In this document: positions 51,736-59,145 of the stretch, piece by piece
Numbering within the stretch: the first letter of the stretch is position 1
Layout of the letters: each line of letters starts with the position of its first letter
Assembly (NCBI RefSeq): GCF_015354445.1
Contig: NZ_JADKYT010000001.1
Location: 1,550,001-1,614,000 of the forward strand
Reading direction: 5' to 3'
From: Methylophilus sp. QUAN
GTDB lineage: Bacteria; Pseudomonadota; Gammaproteobacteria; Burkholderiales; Methylophilaceae
Length of the DNA: 64,000 bases
Translations under genes and position numbers: made by a program
Notes under the pieces: model-generated
Database searches by the model: none
The model's input: the letters and a program-made list of their open reading frames with translations, nothing else
Told to the model about the DNA's origin: nothing

Positions 51736-52422
51736 CTAGGCGAATAAAGCGGTCTGGGCAGAGTTAACCCATGACTGATTTTTATTCATGATTTCGTATT
51801 GCTTGCTGATTTGGTTGAAGTGCAACTTGAGCATCAAATACTCATGATTTGCGCTTTCAAACGGCTTATGGATGATAGCCAGGCTGCCCGGGCCAACATT
51901 GTGGATAGCCACGTTGGTAAGAACCTGTATCGAGCAGATTTTGGTGCTGAGCAGATCGGCATCCGTGCCAGCCACTGACCAACCAATTAACTCGTTGTCA
52001 CCAAAGTCTGATTTCAATGCGGACATCAAAGAGAGAATGTATGCGCCGCACCCACAATCTTTGTCTTGAATAGTTCTGAAGCCTTTGGTCAGATTCTTAT
52101 TCCTTACCATCAGCTCCATCAGGAAGTCAGGGATATAGGGGCTGCCGGAGAAATCATCCGTCCTGTATGGGGAAAGTTCAATCAAAGCCGCGCCCAGAAT
52201 GTTTGCGAAAGCTGGTTTGCTTCGCACTTCATTGATATACACAGAAGATATGTTCAGCACGTCATCTGAGACACTGCAATTATCCCCAGTGCTCAATAAG
52301 CTGCAATAAAGATGTTCAACAGAAGCAACGAATAACCCGAATGCCTTTTCCTTGCCATAATGAAAGCAAGCATCAGCAACCTTGTTGTTCAGCTTAGTTG
52401 GTTCGAGAATTTTCTTACGCAT
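51736..52422 (-). CDS. Hypothetical protein
   Basis: 228 residues, soluble, with six or so Cys residues (CYSLLSTGDNCSVS, KDCGCGAYILS). Helical pattern. It lies 8 bp from the small membrane protein and follows the EAL gene in the operon. Not recognised. Ends LNKNQSWVNSAQTALFA-like. Confidence 0.55.
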   Translation of the reverse strand: MRKKILEPTKLNNKVADACFHYGKEKAFGLFVASVEHLYCSLLSTGDNCSVSDDVLNISSVYINEVRSKPAFANILGAALIELSPYRTDDFSGSPYIPDFLMELMVRNKNLTKGFRTIQDKDCGCGAYILSLMSALKSDFGDNELIGWSVAGTDADLLSTKICSIQVLTNVAIHNVGPGSLAIIHKPFESANHEYLMLKLHFNQISKQYEIMNKNQSWVNSAQTALFA

Positions 52423-52489
52423 TTACTACCCCAAGTTTCACTATCAATTATCCATACGAAACGAATAAATCAAGTGCGACTGGGCTTTA

Positions 52490-53167
52490 CTACATAACTA
52501 ATTTTCTTTCTTCGATAATCGCTTCATTTACTTGATCTTGGATATAGTAACCCTGACCATAATTGCAACCGCACTCTACTGCGATTTCAAAATCACGCGC
52601 ATTTTCAATCCACTCCATCACTATTGGTACACCTTCGTCACGGCACCATTTGGACATCCATTGAATAGCGCGATAGTGTTTTTCTGATTCGCGAGCTTCA
52701 TGAAGCAGCAAACCGTCGAATTTTGCGAGGTCGGGCGTTACTGCAAGGAATCGCTCAATAGCGTCTTGACCTTTACCCATGTCGTCAATCGCGATCTTAA
52801 TATCGAATTGCTCACGCCAACGCTCAAGCTTCCGGCCAACCTCTATGATTGTTTGGCTATCATCCTTGATTTCCACCCACTCAATAACCAGCTTAGGCCT
52901 GTTTCTGGCAGCTTGTTCAATCTGAGCGTCAGTGATAGTCATGATGCTCTCTGCCGTGAGATTGACTGAAATGATTTCGTCCTGGACGTGCGAAGGCGAG
53001 GCACGATTGATCATGCCAAGCATGGCAATTGTGCGTAAATCATGAGTAAGCCAGTTCTTTGGCTTGTTCATGGCCAGTAACTCAAATCCATAAACAGAGG
53101 AATCTGCTAGGTTGAGTATGGGTTCAAACTTGTACGACCCCTGGAGTTTTTGAAAGAGACTTTGCAT
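52490..53167 (-). CDS. EAL-domain protein (c-di-GMP phosphodiesterase-like)
   Basis: 225 residues, a free-standing EAL domain. The signature EAL is ELL here (YGFELLAM). Other motifs: EIISVNLTAESI (VNxS-type), LVIEWVEI (ExxE-like), AIDDMGKG (DDFGxG), LAKFDGLLL (the Lys), and PIVMEWIENARDF (EGVE-like). GCNYGQGYY matches GxxxQGY. Key acidic residues are mostly kept, so it may cleave or sense cyclic di-GMP. It lies between an M23 gene and a hypothetical, 12 bp after the former. Confidence 0.8.
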   Translation of the reverse strand: MQSLFQKLQGSYKFEPILNLADSSVYGFELLAMNKPKNWLTHDLRTIAMLGMINRASPSHVQDEIISVNLTAESIMTITDAQIEQAARNRPKLVIEWVEIKDDSQTIIEVGRKLERWREQFDIKIAIDDMGKGQDAIERFLAVTPDLAKFDGLLLHEARESEKHYRAIQWMSKWCRDEGVPIVMEWIENARDFEIAVECGCNYGQGYYIQDQVNEAIIEERKLVM

Positions 53168-53179
53168 TTTTTTCTTCCG

Positions 53180-54034
53180 CTAAAAATTGTTCTTTGTTTT
53201 CGCAATTTCGGAGCTGACAATGTTCCCTGTCTTGGCTCTAAAAACTGAAAGCCCGGAAGTAAAGTGAACCGGTAAGCTTTCACCTTCCAAAATACTCGAC
53301 GCCGTATATATTGGTTTAAATATTTCAAAATGTAAATGAGGACTAGAAGAAAATCCTGTATTTCCTGAATACCCGATTTCCTCACCCGCAGATACCTTCA
53401 TTCCCGTATATACTGGCGAGTTGCCTTTGGCCAGGTGCAGATATTTGGCAACGGTTCCATCGTCATGCTGTATGTAAACGTAGTTGCCCTTATTGGTAAA
53501 ACTAATGTCATTGCCGCCTACACTTGAGTCATTCTTCACTGCCACCACTACGCCCTCCCTAGCGGCAACCACCGGTGTCCCGATTGGCATTGCAAAGTCT
53601 ACAGCGTGAGGTGTTTTCATGGCTTTGTGTGACCCCATGTCTCCAAAGGACTGGGTGACTCTAGTCGTAATACCATCGGAAAATGGAAAACGGTATTTGG
53701 CTCTGGGATTATGTTCAGCATAGGCATCGCCGAACATCGTGGAAACGTAAACTTTAAATCTTGATGGCTTTGTGCGGTCTTGGGGTGACAGTACAAATGC
53801 CACTCGTTTCTCAGATGTTTTTATGACAAATCGCGTTGGAAGGCTGGTGTTTGAATATGTGTTTTCAGCGTCCACCCACATAACCGCACTAACCGACCCG
53901 AAGTTGCGATTCTCAACCACAATCTCGGTTCCCCCGGTAGGCAGGTCTACCTGATTTACGAATAAATCAGCTTCAGCCCTGGCATTTACACCATGAAAAG
54001 CGAGCATCAAAAATAATGGGTTGACTAACTTCAT
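53180..54034 (-). CDS. M23-family peptidase (LytM-like), exported
   Basis: 284 residues from the ATG at 54034; the longer frame to 54139 runs through the promoter motif. Signal peptide (FLMLAFHGVNARAEA). M23 motifs: TPHAVDFAMPIGTPVVAARE, YVYIQHDDGTVAKYLHL and EIGYSGNTGFSSSPHLHFEI. It is a paralogue of the M23 protein at 50508-51374, and both keep the HLHFE zinc motif. It is the first gene of the operon, 37 bp after promoter motif D. Confidence 0.87.
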   Translation of the reverse strand: MKLVNPLFLMLAFHGVNARAEADLFVNQVDLPTGGTEIVVENRNFGSVSAVMWVDAENTYSNTSLPTRFVIKTSEKRVAFVLSPQDRTKPSRFKVYVSTMFGDAYAEHNPRAKYRFPFSDGITTRVTQSFGDMGSHKAMKTPHAVDFAMPIGTPVVAAREGVVVAVKNDSSVGGNDISFTNKGNYVYIQHDDGTVAKYLHLAKGNSPVYTGMKVSAGEEIGYSGNTGFSSSPHLHFEIFKPIYTASSILEGESLPVHFTSGLSVFRAKTGNIVSSEIAKTKNNF

Positions 54035-54070
54035 TAGGTCACTATAAAGGTTGTTAAGCAAATAAGCATG

Positions 54071-54104
54071 GTCAGATAACACGCCAAAACGGGGTGTTTC
54101 TAAG
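54071..54104 (-). promoter_or_regulatory. Shared bipartite promoter motif, copy D (M23/EAL operon)
   Basis: Minus strand: CTTAGAAACA (54104-54095), 13 bp, TGTTATCTGAC (54081-54071), then CATGC. The upstream box matches copies A and E at 8 of 10 positions. It ties the M23/EAL operon to the T4SS and pilus operons. Confidence 0.6.
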
Positions 54105-54150
54105 AAGGCTAAAAGAATGAACCGCGCTTTGGTAAGCACGGCTCATTGTT

Positions 54151-54393
54151 TTAGGTTCTCACTAACTTTCTGGTGATTGGAAACCACCTGAATATTCCGA
54201 TAAGACTGGTAATTGTGAATCCAAGCTGAGAGACCAGAAGGCCATGAGTTCCGTTTACGACAGCAAAGGCAATCCAACAAAAATTAGATGCCAAAAAGCA
54301 AACAAAACCCCAACGAGAATACTCATTGTTCAATGCCAAAAGAAAAGCTCCGGCCAACCCAGTAAAGCAAGCAATCCACTCGATAATTTCCAT
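54151..54393 (-). CDS. Small PnuC-like membrane protein
   Basis: 80 residues from the ATG at 54393 (an ATG at 54402 is alternative). Three hydrophobic segments: WIACFTGLAGAFLLALNNEY, WGFVCFLASNFCWIAFAVV and SQLGFTITSLIGIFRWF. It resembles the short PnuC/YgjV-like proteins common in phages. Substrate unknown. It follows the gene ending at 54409. Confidence 0.65.
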   Translation of the reverse strand: MEIIEWIACFTGLAGAFLLALNNEYSRWGFVCFLASNFCWIAFAVVNGTHGLLVSQLGFTITSLIGIFRWFPITRKLVRT

Positions 54394-54408
54394 AATGAAC
54401 ATACTCCC

Positions 54409-55014
54409 TTAACTTAATTGAATACTTGATGCCGGCACGGTTACCACTCTTTTTTTGGATGAACCACGATAACCACCTCTGAGTTTGACAATTCCCTCTT
54501 TCGAGATCGAGTCAATGATGGCACTGGAAAACTTCGCATATCCAGGCACCTGTACGTTTTTGAGCACTGATCCTTCATGCAGGTCGTGAGCCTTCACAAT
54601 CTCGATATTAATCTTTGATTGAAAGTGCCGAACCAACACGGGCAAGCGTTTATAAACTTCGCCTGCCAACATGTCTTGCATGATCATCCAATGACTCGGA
54701 CGCCGTTGATACAGCCCATAAAGCTCAGGCTGCAGCCGGTCCCCGCTTCCATCAGAAATAAGCCCTTTCCAGTGCGTTTTCCCCATACCGTCCTTGAAGG
54801 ACAATATTCCGTAGTCACCAAATGGTGCCTGCGATAACTTGTCAGCCAATGAATCAACCGCGCTAGAGAAGTTCTCCAGCTCAATAAATTCATCCTGTAC
54901 TCGTTTAGGTTTTCTTGCTGGAACCAGACTCACGTTCTGAGTGACATAGGACACGATTTCATTGATTGATTTCAGGCCTTTTCCAAGAGCCTCATTAATC
55001 AGATTTTCAACCAT
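54409..55014 (-). CDS. Hypothetical protein
   Basis: 201 residues, soluble, with a charged middle and C-terminal beta-rich part (IVKLRGGYRGSSKKRVVTVP). GGAGAAAC lies before the ATG and is sequestered by the leader hairpin. Not recognised. The downstream PnuC-like gene is 15 bp away, so the two are co-transcribed. Confidence 0.6.
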   Translation of the reverse strand: MVENLINEALGKGLKSINEIVSYVTQNVSLVPARKPKRVQDEFIELENFSSAVDSLADKLSQAPFGDYGILSFKDGMGKTHWKGLISDGSGDRLQPELYGLYQRRPSHWMIMQDMLAGEVYKRLPVLVRHFQSKINIEIVKAHDLHEGSVLKNVQVPGYAKFSSAIIDSISKEGIVKLRGGYRGSSKKRVVTVPASSIQLS

Positions 55015-55080
55015 TTGTTTCTCCTGTTAGAGTCGGAGAAACCCCTGCCGGGATTTCCCCGACAGGGTTTGTGAAAATTA
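55015..55080 (-). promoter_or_regulatory. Structured leader, perfect 8-bp SD-sequestering hairpin
   Basis: In mRNA sense GUUUCUCC pairs perfectly with GGAGAAAC across a ten-base loop; the 3' arm is the SD. Upstream, CCCUGUCGGGGAAAUCCCGG and CAGGGG form another hairpin. No gene lies in the gap. Confidence 0.65.
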
Positions 55081-55091
55081 TTGAAGTGACA

Positions 55092-55784
55092 TTAAGCTGT
55101 CAGCCATTTTGGAATTAACACTCGGTCATTTCCAGAAAGGCTTCTAACCACACACTTCATGACGGCGATATCGCGTGTTTCACCGTACTGTTTGTAAAAA
55201 TAGAAAGGATTATTCTTGTCAGGGGTAATCACCGCTTTGGGCATCACGGGATCGTCTTGGTAGACAACCACATCATGCTGGTAAGTAAGCAAGTGGGCTT
55301 GAACGCTATCTTTTATGGGGTCGAGGATTGTTACAATCCCGCGCTCATTGAGATAAATTGCTTTCTCGCCTTTTGATAGACCTAAATCTACTTTTTTTCC
55401 TGACAAGACTGCAAGCACCCAAGTTAGGGCAATTCCAGCCAAATCCTCAACATAAACGACCTGGTACTCCACCTCAGACAGAATGAGACTTCTTGCCGTA
55501 TGAGCAGTCAATTTTGACCGCATCGTACAACACTCATCATGCGTGACCGGTGCATTGGTCATTACTGTTTCAACACCCGTTGCATCGCTTTTGGCAATCA
55601 GGTCATACAACCTTAGCATTGGCTGCAAGGTATTCTGATCTGTGGTGCCTACAATCGCTTTTAATTCATTTGCTTTAAGCGAGGCATCAACAAACGATAA
55701 AAAACGCTTTGCAGTGTGAGTGTAGTAGTGTGCGAAGGTCGAACCATTCCAGTATCTTCCTGCTAAATCATGAATAACAAACAT
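55092..55784 (-). CDS. Hypothetical protein
   Basis: 230 residues, soluble. The N-terminus (MFVIHDLAGRYWNGSTFAHY) and the C-terminal VVYQDDPVMPKAVITPDKN are beta-like; the middle is helical. Not recognised. AGGAG precedes the ATG, and a structured leader lies in the gap before it. Confidence 0.55.
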   Translation of the reverse strand: MFVIHDLAGRYWNGSTFAHYYTHTAKRFLSFVDASLKANELKAIVGTTDQNTLQPMLRLYDLIAKSDATGVETVMTNAPVTHDECCTMRSKLTAHTARSLILSEVEYQVVYVEDLAGIALTWVLAVLSGKKVDLGLSKGEKAIYLNERGIVTILDPIKDSVQAHLLTYQHDVVVYQDDPVMPKAVITPDKNNPFYFYKQYGETRDIAVMKCVVRSLSGNDRVLIPKWLTA

Positions 55785-55838
55785 AATGACTCCTAAGTTA
55801 AATCGGGAGCCATACCCGAGGGTATTAGCCCCCGGGGT
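55785..55838 (-). promoter_or_regulatory. Structured leader with SD-sequestering hairpin
   Basis: In mRNA sense CCCAACCCCGGGGGCUAAUA and CCCUCGGG form a GC-rich hairpin. GGCUCC then pairs with the SD GGAGUC (5-6 bp). The same design as the neighbouring leaders. Confidence 0.55.
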
Positions 55839-55844
55839 TGGGAT

Positions 55845-56315
55845 TTAAGCGGATTTCCTCGCTTTTACTTCTTGCCTGAGTTGAAAGTCACCTACATTCC
55901 AACTGTCAGCGAGGGTAGCGATCTTTTCAAACGCATCCTTAATTGTTGCATTTTCATCGTTTGTAAAATCGATACTTTCCTCACGGATATTTTCAAGGCT
56001 CTTGGAGTGCCGACCACGGCCATCCTTGAAGTGAACCAAGATGACGTGTGCTACAAAACCCTTATCCTTGATTTCGAATAGGATCCGTATGCCGTGTTTT
56101 GTACAAAAAACACGAGGCAGATATTGCATGTAATTGAAGGTCAGTAACGGACTTGAACCGTTCTCAAGACACGCTTTATCTTCATGTGGCTTATACTCAA
56201 GATATTTGTACTTATTGTGTGAATCCAGCTCTGCCCTGATTTGGCCGTAAAAAGATTGAATCTGATTGACGGTTTGTGCGAACAAGGCTTTTTTCAGAAT
56301 TGATTGAATTTTCAT
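55845..56315 (-). CDS. Hypothetical protein
   Basis: 156 residues, soluble. HKYKYLEYKPHEDKACLENG and RVFCTKHGIRILFEIKDKGF suggest an alpha/beta fold; the C-terminal half is helical (DAFEKIATLADSWNVGDFQL). Not recognised. The leader (56316-56418) belongs to the conserved three-hairpin family. Confidence 0.55.
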   Translation of the reverse strand: MKIQSILKKALFAQTVNQIQSFYGQIRAELDSHNKYKYLEYKPHEDKACLENGSSPLLTFNYMQYLPRVFCTKHGIRILFEIKDKGFVAHVILVHFKDGRGRHSKSLENIREESIDFTNDENATIKDAFEKIATLADSWNVGDFQLRQEVKARKSA

Positions 56316-56418
56316 AACACTCTCCAGATTAAATGCGGAGATGTGCTAATACCCGGCGAGGTATTAACAACATACCCCACGGGTTGAAAGACACCTTTCG
56401 GTGCTGTCCTGTATGGAC
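56316..56418 (-). promoter_or_regulatory. Conserved three-hairpin leader, copy 1
   Basis: In mRNA sense: GUCC-N5-GGAC hairpin, GCACC-GAAA-GGUG hairpin with a GNRA loop, CAACCCGUGGGGUAUGUUG, UAAUACC...GGUAUUA hairpin, then CAC-A-UCUCC pairing with GGAGA-GUG over the SD just before the ATG. Two other copies lie before the genes starting at 56753 and 63226. Confidence 0.7.
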
Positions 56419-56423
56419 TTTAA

Positions 56424-56753
56424 TTAGCCATGAATATGGCAGAGTTGATGATCAAGACAATAAGGACAATTCTGAATTTCTTCACGTTCTCTCTTATCCT
56501 CTTCGATTTGTTTCTGATGCCACTTTCGCCCTTCACACCACGCGTGTTGCAGTGGTGCGATTTCTTTGAACATTGCTGGCATCTCAGTACAACCATTGCT
56601 TGCGTCTGAAATTCCAAACTCAAAGGCGCCTAATAAAGCATCGTCCATTTCAGATTGAAAATCAGGGGCTTTGATTTGAGATGCTAACAATGCGCTGGCG
56701 TATTCCAAACGAACATTCAGGCCTGGAATTGATTCTTGATGTATTGCTGACAT
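56424..56753 (-). CDS. Hypothetical protein
   Basis: About 109 residues from the ATG at 56753 (MSAIHQESIPGLNVRLEYAS), which sits directly after the SD in the leader hairpin. The C-terminus has NCPYCLDHQLCHIHG, a Cys/His cluster that could bind zinc. The middle contains ALLGAFEFGISDASNGCTEM. Not recognised. Confidence 0.6.
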   Translation of the reverse strand: MSAIHQESIPGLNVRLEYASALLASQIKAPDFQSEMDDALLGAFEFGISDASNGCTEMPAMFKEIAPLQHAWCEGRKWHQKQIEEDKREREEIQNCPYCLDHQLCHIHG

Positions 56754-56895
56754 AACACTCTCCAATTTGAAACGGAGATGTGTAAAACCCCTGTAGGGTA
56801 TTTACATACCCCGTGGGTTAAAAAGACACCTTGCGGTGTTGTCCTGGTGGACTGATGAAATGCGTAGAGAAACTACGCTAACTATGGCTTGCGCC
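56754..56895 (-). promoter_or_regulatory. Conserved leader, copy 2, combining both RNA modules
   Basis: In mRNA sense it starts with GGC-GCAA-GCC (56895-56886), UAGCGUAGUUUCUCUACGC and AUUUCAUCA (56861-56853), the module shared with leaders at 24627 and 33537. It then continues with the three-hairpin leader: GUCC-ACCA-GGAC, CACC-GCAA-GGUG, a UGUAAA...UUUACA hairpin, and CAC-A-UCUCC/GGAGA-GUG over the SD. It is the only leader carrying both modules. Confidence 0.7.
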
Positions 56896-56902
56896 CTAGA
56901 AA

Positions 56903-56935
56903 GCTCTCTAATTGGTCATAATCCAATTAGAGAGC
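56903..56935 (-). terminator. 13-bp perfect inverted repeat after ThiF gene
   Basis: GCTCTCTAATTGG (56903-56915) and its exact complement (56923-56935) flank a seven-base loop. It lies about 37 bp past the ThiF stop. No clean U-tract follows on the minus strand, so it may be a weak terminator, RNA-stability hairpin or the first element of the leader. Confidence 0.45.
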
Positions 56936-56971
56936 CCTCTAACCCCGAAGGGATAGAAGGCATCTTACTAC

Positions 56972-57766
56972 TTATTGCTTCTTTGTTCTAGCCTTGCGAG
57001 CTTTCTTTGGTTTAAAACCCATGCGGGCCCAAACTTCCGGATCAATCGGCAATGGTGTCGAACGTTCGGTTTCAAGGTTCACAAACACACCATGTGATGT
57101 AATCTCCCCTTTGGTGAACATCTTGGCCAAAAGGTTTATGCCGTAGGTAGCAACTGTTTTGTTGATAAACAACGATTGCTTTTCCAAGGCCTCTGCCAGA
57201 CTACAACTAGGCGTATCATCTTCCTGCTCTTTGCTTGGATCAATTGCATCCGGGAACAGATCACCGATGTGGGGTAGACGATTTTCATCATCTGACTTCC
57301 ACGTTGGATTAATCATGCCCAGTACAATCTGCCCGTCATGCTTACGATTCCCGAAATCGAGGTAGTAAACATCGCTATAAGCTTCGACTATGCTTTTTCT
57401 TGCCAACCGGTTATCAACGCAACCGATCACAATATCAACACGGCCAGGATTTGAACTGCCTGTCACCTTTTCTGTTACGGCATCCCAATTGGTTTGCCAC
57501 CCCAAATTTGCTCGGTTAATTAAAACCTCTGCTTTGTGGTGGCCAACGTCACTCGGGAAGAAGCATTGACGCCCGACATTCGTTTCAGAAACGGTGTCAT
57601 AGTCAATTAATGTTACATGAAGTCCAGCTGGGTGACCCAGGCCAAGTAATGCGTGATGCAGTGCTGCAAGATTCTGCATTACATGGCTGCCAGTACCACC
57701 GGCACCGATTACATGGACTTGTACCTGCTTTGATAACAGTGCTGGTTTAATCACATGATTGTTCAT
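56972..57766 (-). CDS. PRTRC ThiF-family (E1-like) adenylyltransferase
   Basis: 264 residues from the ATG at 57766 (GGGAG six bases before it). QVHVIGAGGTGSHVMQNLAA is the ATP-binding glycine loop; VTLIDYDTVSETNVGRQCFF is the ThiF/E1 DxDxVxxxNxxRQ motif; IVIGCVDNRLARKSI follows. The C-terminal half contains DDTPSCSLAEALEKQSLFIN, which could hold a catalytic Cys. E1-like enzymes adenylate the C-terminus of ubiquitin-like proteins. The start overlaps the PRTRC-A stop by 4 bp, so the two are coupled. Confidence 0.9.
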   Translation of the reverse strand: MNNHVIKPALLSKQVQVHVIGAGGTGSHVMQNLAALHHALLGLGHPAGLHVTLIDYDTVSETNVGRQCFFPSDVGHHKAEVLINRANLGWQTNWDAVTEKVTGSSNPGRVDIVIGCVDNRLARKSIVEAYSDVYYLDFGNRKHDGQIVLGMINPTWKSDDENRLPHIGDLFPDAIDPSKEQEDDTPSCSLAEALEKQSLFINKTVATYGINLLAKMFTKGEITSHGVFVNLETERSTPLPIDPEVWARMGFKPKKARKARTKKQ

Positions 57767-58398
57767 GATGGCTCCCATTCTGCACGTCCTTGAAGGACTG
57801 GTGCATCCAGGTCGTAAAACATGCCATACATGCACAACCGCGAGACTACAGACACATCAGGCTTGTCCAGATTACCGATAACCACAGCAATTCTGAACGC
57901 CCCTTTGTCATCTTTGTCATCTTCCGGTGAGAAAAATGCCGGACCAGTTGCGTGACTATGAATATCCATTAAAACTGATTCATCATCAGACAAACTTGGA
58001 CAAACATAATCAATTTTTTGATCACTGGCAAAGCTGAATTTCAGCATTTCCAGGCGCATGGTTTGGAATCTACTATCGTAAATTACCCATGCAGCTACTT
58101 CTGTATCAGGAGTTTCCTTCGCCTTTTCCACGAACAGTCGGATTAGGTCTACTGGAATTTTCCCATTTGGAGTATTGATTTCCATTATGGGTTTTGTGCT
58201 GCCATACGGAAATGAAACTTCCGGGATGATTCTCACGGGGAATACAACATGTCCCCAGGGCGCTTTGCTTTCCATCCACACACCATTTGAAGCCATCAAA
58301 AATCGATGGCCGTAATCAGAAAGGTATTGCAGAGGCTCATGCTTTGGCACCATCACCGTTGGCGTGAGATTTTGAATCATTGTGTCTAAATTATTCAT
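57763..58398 (-). CDS. PRTRC system protein A (JAB/MPN-like)
   Basis: 211 residues. The stretch LMDIHSHATGPAFFSPEDDK resembles the JAB/MPN metal-binding motif (HxHPxxPxxxSxxD), with the first His pair HSH and the later Ser and Asp present. In eukaryote-like pathways JAB proteins remove ubiquitin-like tags. PRTRC protein A is a known member of the cassette. Its stop overlaps the ThiF gene, and its start overlaps the B stop by one base. Confidence 0.85.
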   Translation of the reverse strand: MNNLDTMIQNLTPTVMVPKHEPLQYLSDYGHRFLMASNGVWMESKAPWGHVVFPVRIIPEVSFPYGSTKPIMEINTPNGKIPVDLIRLFVEKAKETPDTEVAAWVIYDSRFQTMRLEMLKFSFASDQKIDYVCPSLSDDESVLMDIHSHATGPAFFSPEDDKDDKGAFRIAVVIGNLDKPDVSVVSRLCMYGMFYDLDAPVLQGRAEWEPS

Positions 58399-59132
58399 TA
58401 CAAACCTTTCTGAATAAAATCATCAAATGCTCGGCTAAGTGTCACCCCGGAATTTACCAACAAACCTTCTGGAAATTTCTTCCATTTGTTTGCCAGCATG
58501 TCACTCCAGAACTTGTACGCCCCTGCTTTGTACTTAATGATGCTTGTGTGATTTTGGTTGGTGTGTGTGAAGCGACTACGGAAGAACACATCCTCCCACT
58601 CACTAATTTTGGAAGCTGCTAACTGCTTGGGTCGTTTAGAACTACCCTCACAAACATGCCCGCCTGCCCATACATTCAGGAAAGGGGCATTAAACAGCTC
58701 TGTAGACTGATTTGGCCTGTCTTTACCTTTGCAGGCAAACACGTACCATTGATTCGACGTTTTAGAAACCATGAATACAAGGCCCGGTAACGGAACAACA
58801 CCAGAAACCTCGCCACCCATATCTTTGCATTTAAACCATAGTGATTTATTTTGCGGCGGCATGTACCACGCCAAAAAGTTTTCACCGTTGCCCAGGATAT
58901 TCTCTGGTAATAGCTCTGGTTTAACTTTCAGTTGTGGTGTCAGCGTTTCAAACATCTCCTTCAGTGCAATTTTTGATAACAACTTACCCGCTTTGATCAT
59001 CGGCTTCTTGTCATGGACCTCTACATCGTGAATTGTTGCCAATGTAGTACGACTGCCAGACTTGTAAACCAGAATTGCGTGTGACAATTCGGATCGGTTG
59101 TTTTTATCAGAGCACAATACTTCTAGTGACAT
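58398..59132 (-). CDS. PRTRC system protein B (E2-like)
   Basis: 244 residues. The middle and C-terminal parts contain NFLAWYMPPQNKSLWFKCKD, MVSKTSNQWYVFACKG and LNVWAGGHVCEGSSKRPKQL, typical of PRTRC protein B/Prok-E2_D. That family is thought to be E2-like, with a catalytic Cys. The Cys in GHVCEGS and the His before it are candidates. It begins with an ATG preceded by AAGGAAAAAUC. Follows gene F by 13 bp. Confidence 0.82.
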   Translation of the reverse strand: MSLEVLCSDKNNRSELSHAILVYKSGSRTTLATIHDVEVHDKKPMIKAGKLLSKIALKEMFETLTPQLKVKPELLPENILGNGENFLAWYMPPQNKSLWFKCKDMGGEVSGVVPLPGLVFMVSKTSNQWYVFACKGKDRPNQSTELFNAPFLNVWAGGHVCEGSSKRPKQLAASKISEWEDVFFRSRFTHTNQNHTSIIKYKAGAYKFWSDMLANKWKKFPEGLLVNSGVTLSRAFDDFIQKGL

Positions 59133-59145
59133 GATTTTTCCTTTG

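Noticed and set aside
56853-56880. CTGATGA next to a hairpin, resembling a hammerhead ribozyme core
   Set aside because: The GAAA after stem II and the cleavage-site pairing are missing, and the other two copies of the module lack the leading C. The reading in the gene direction gives a leader hairpin with AUUUCAUCA instead.
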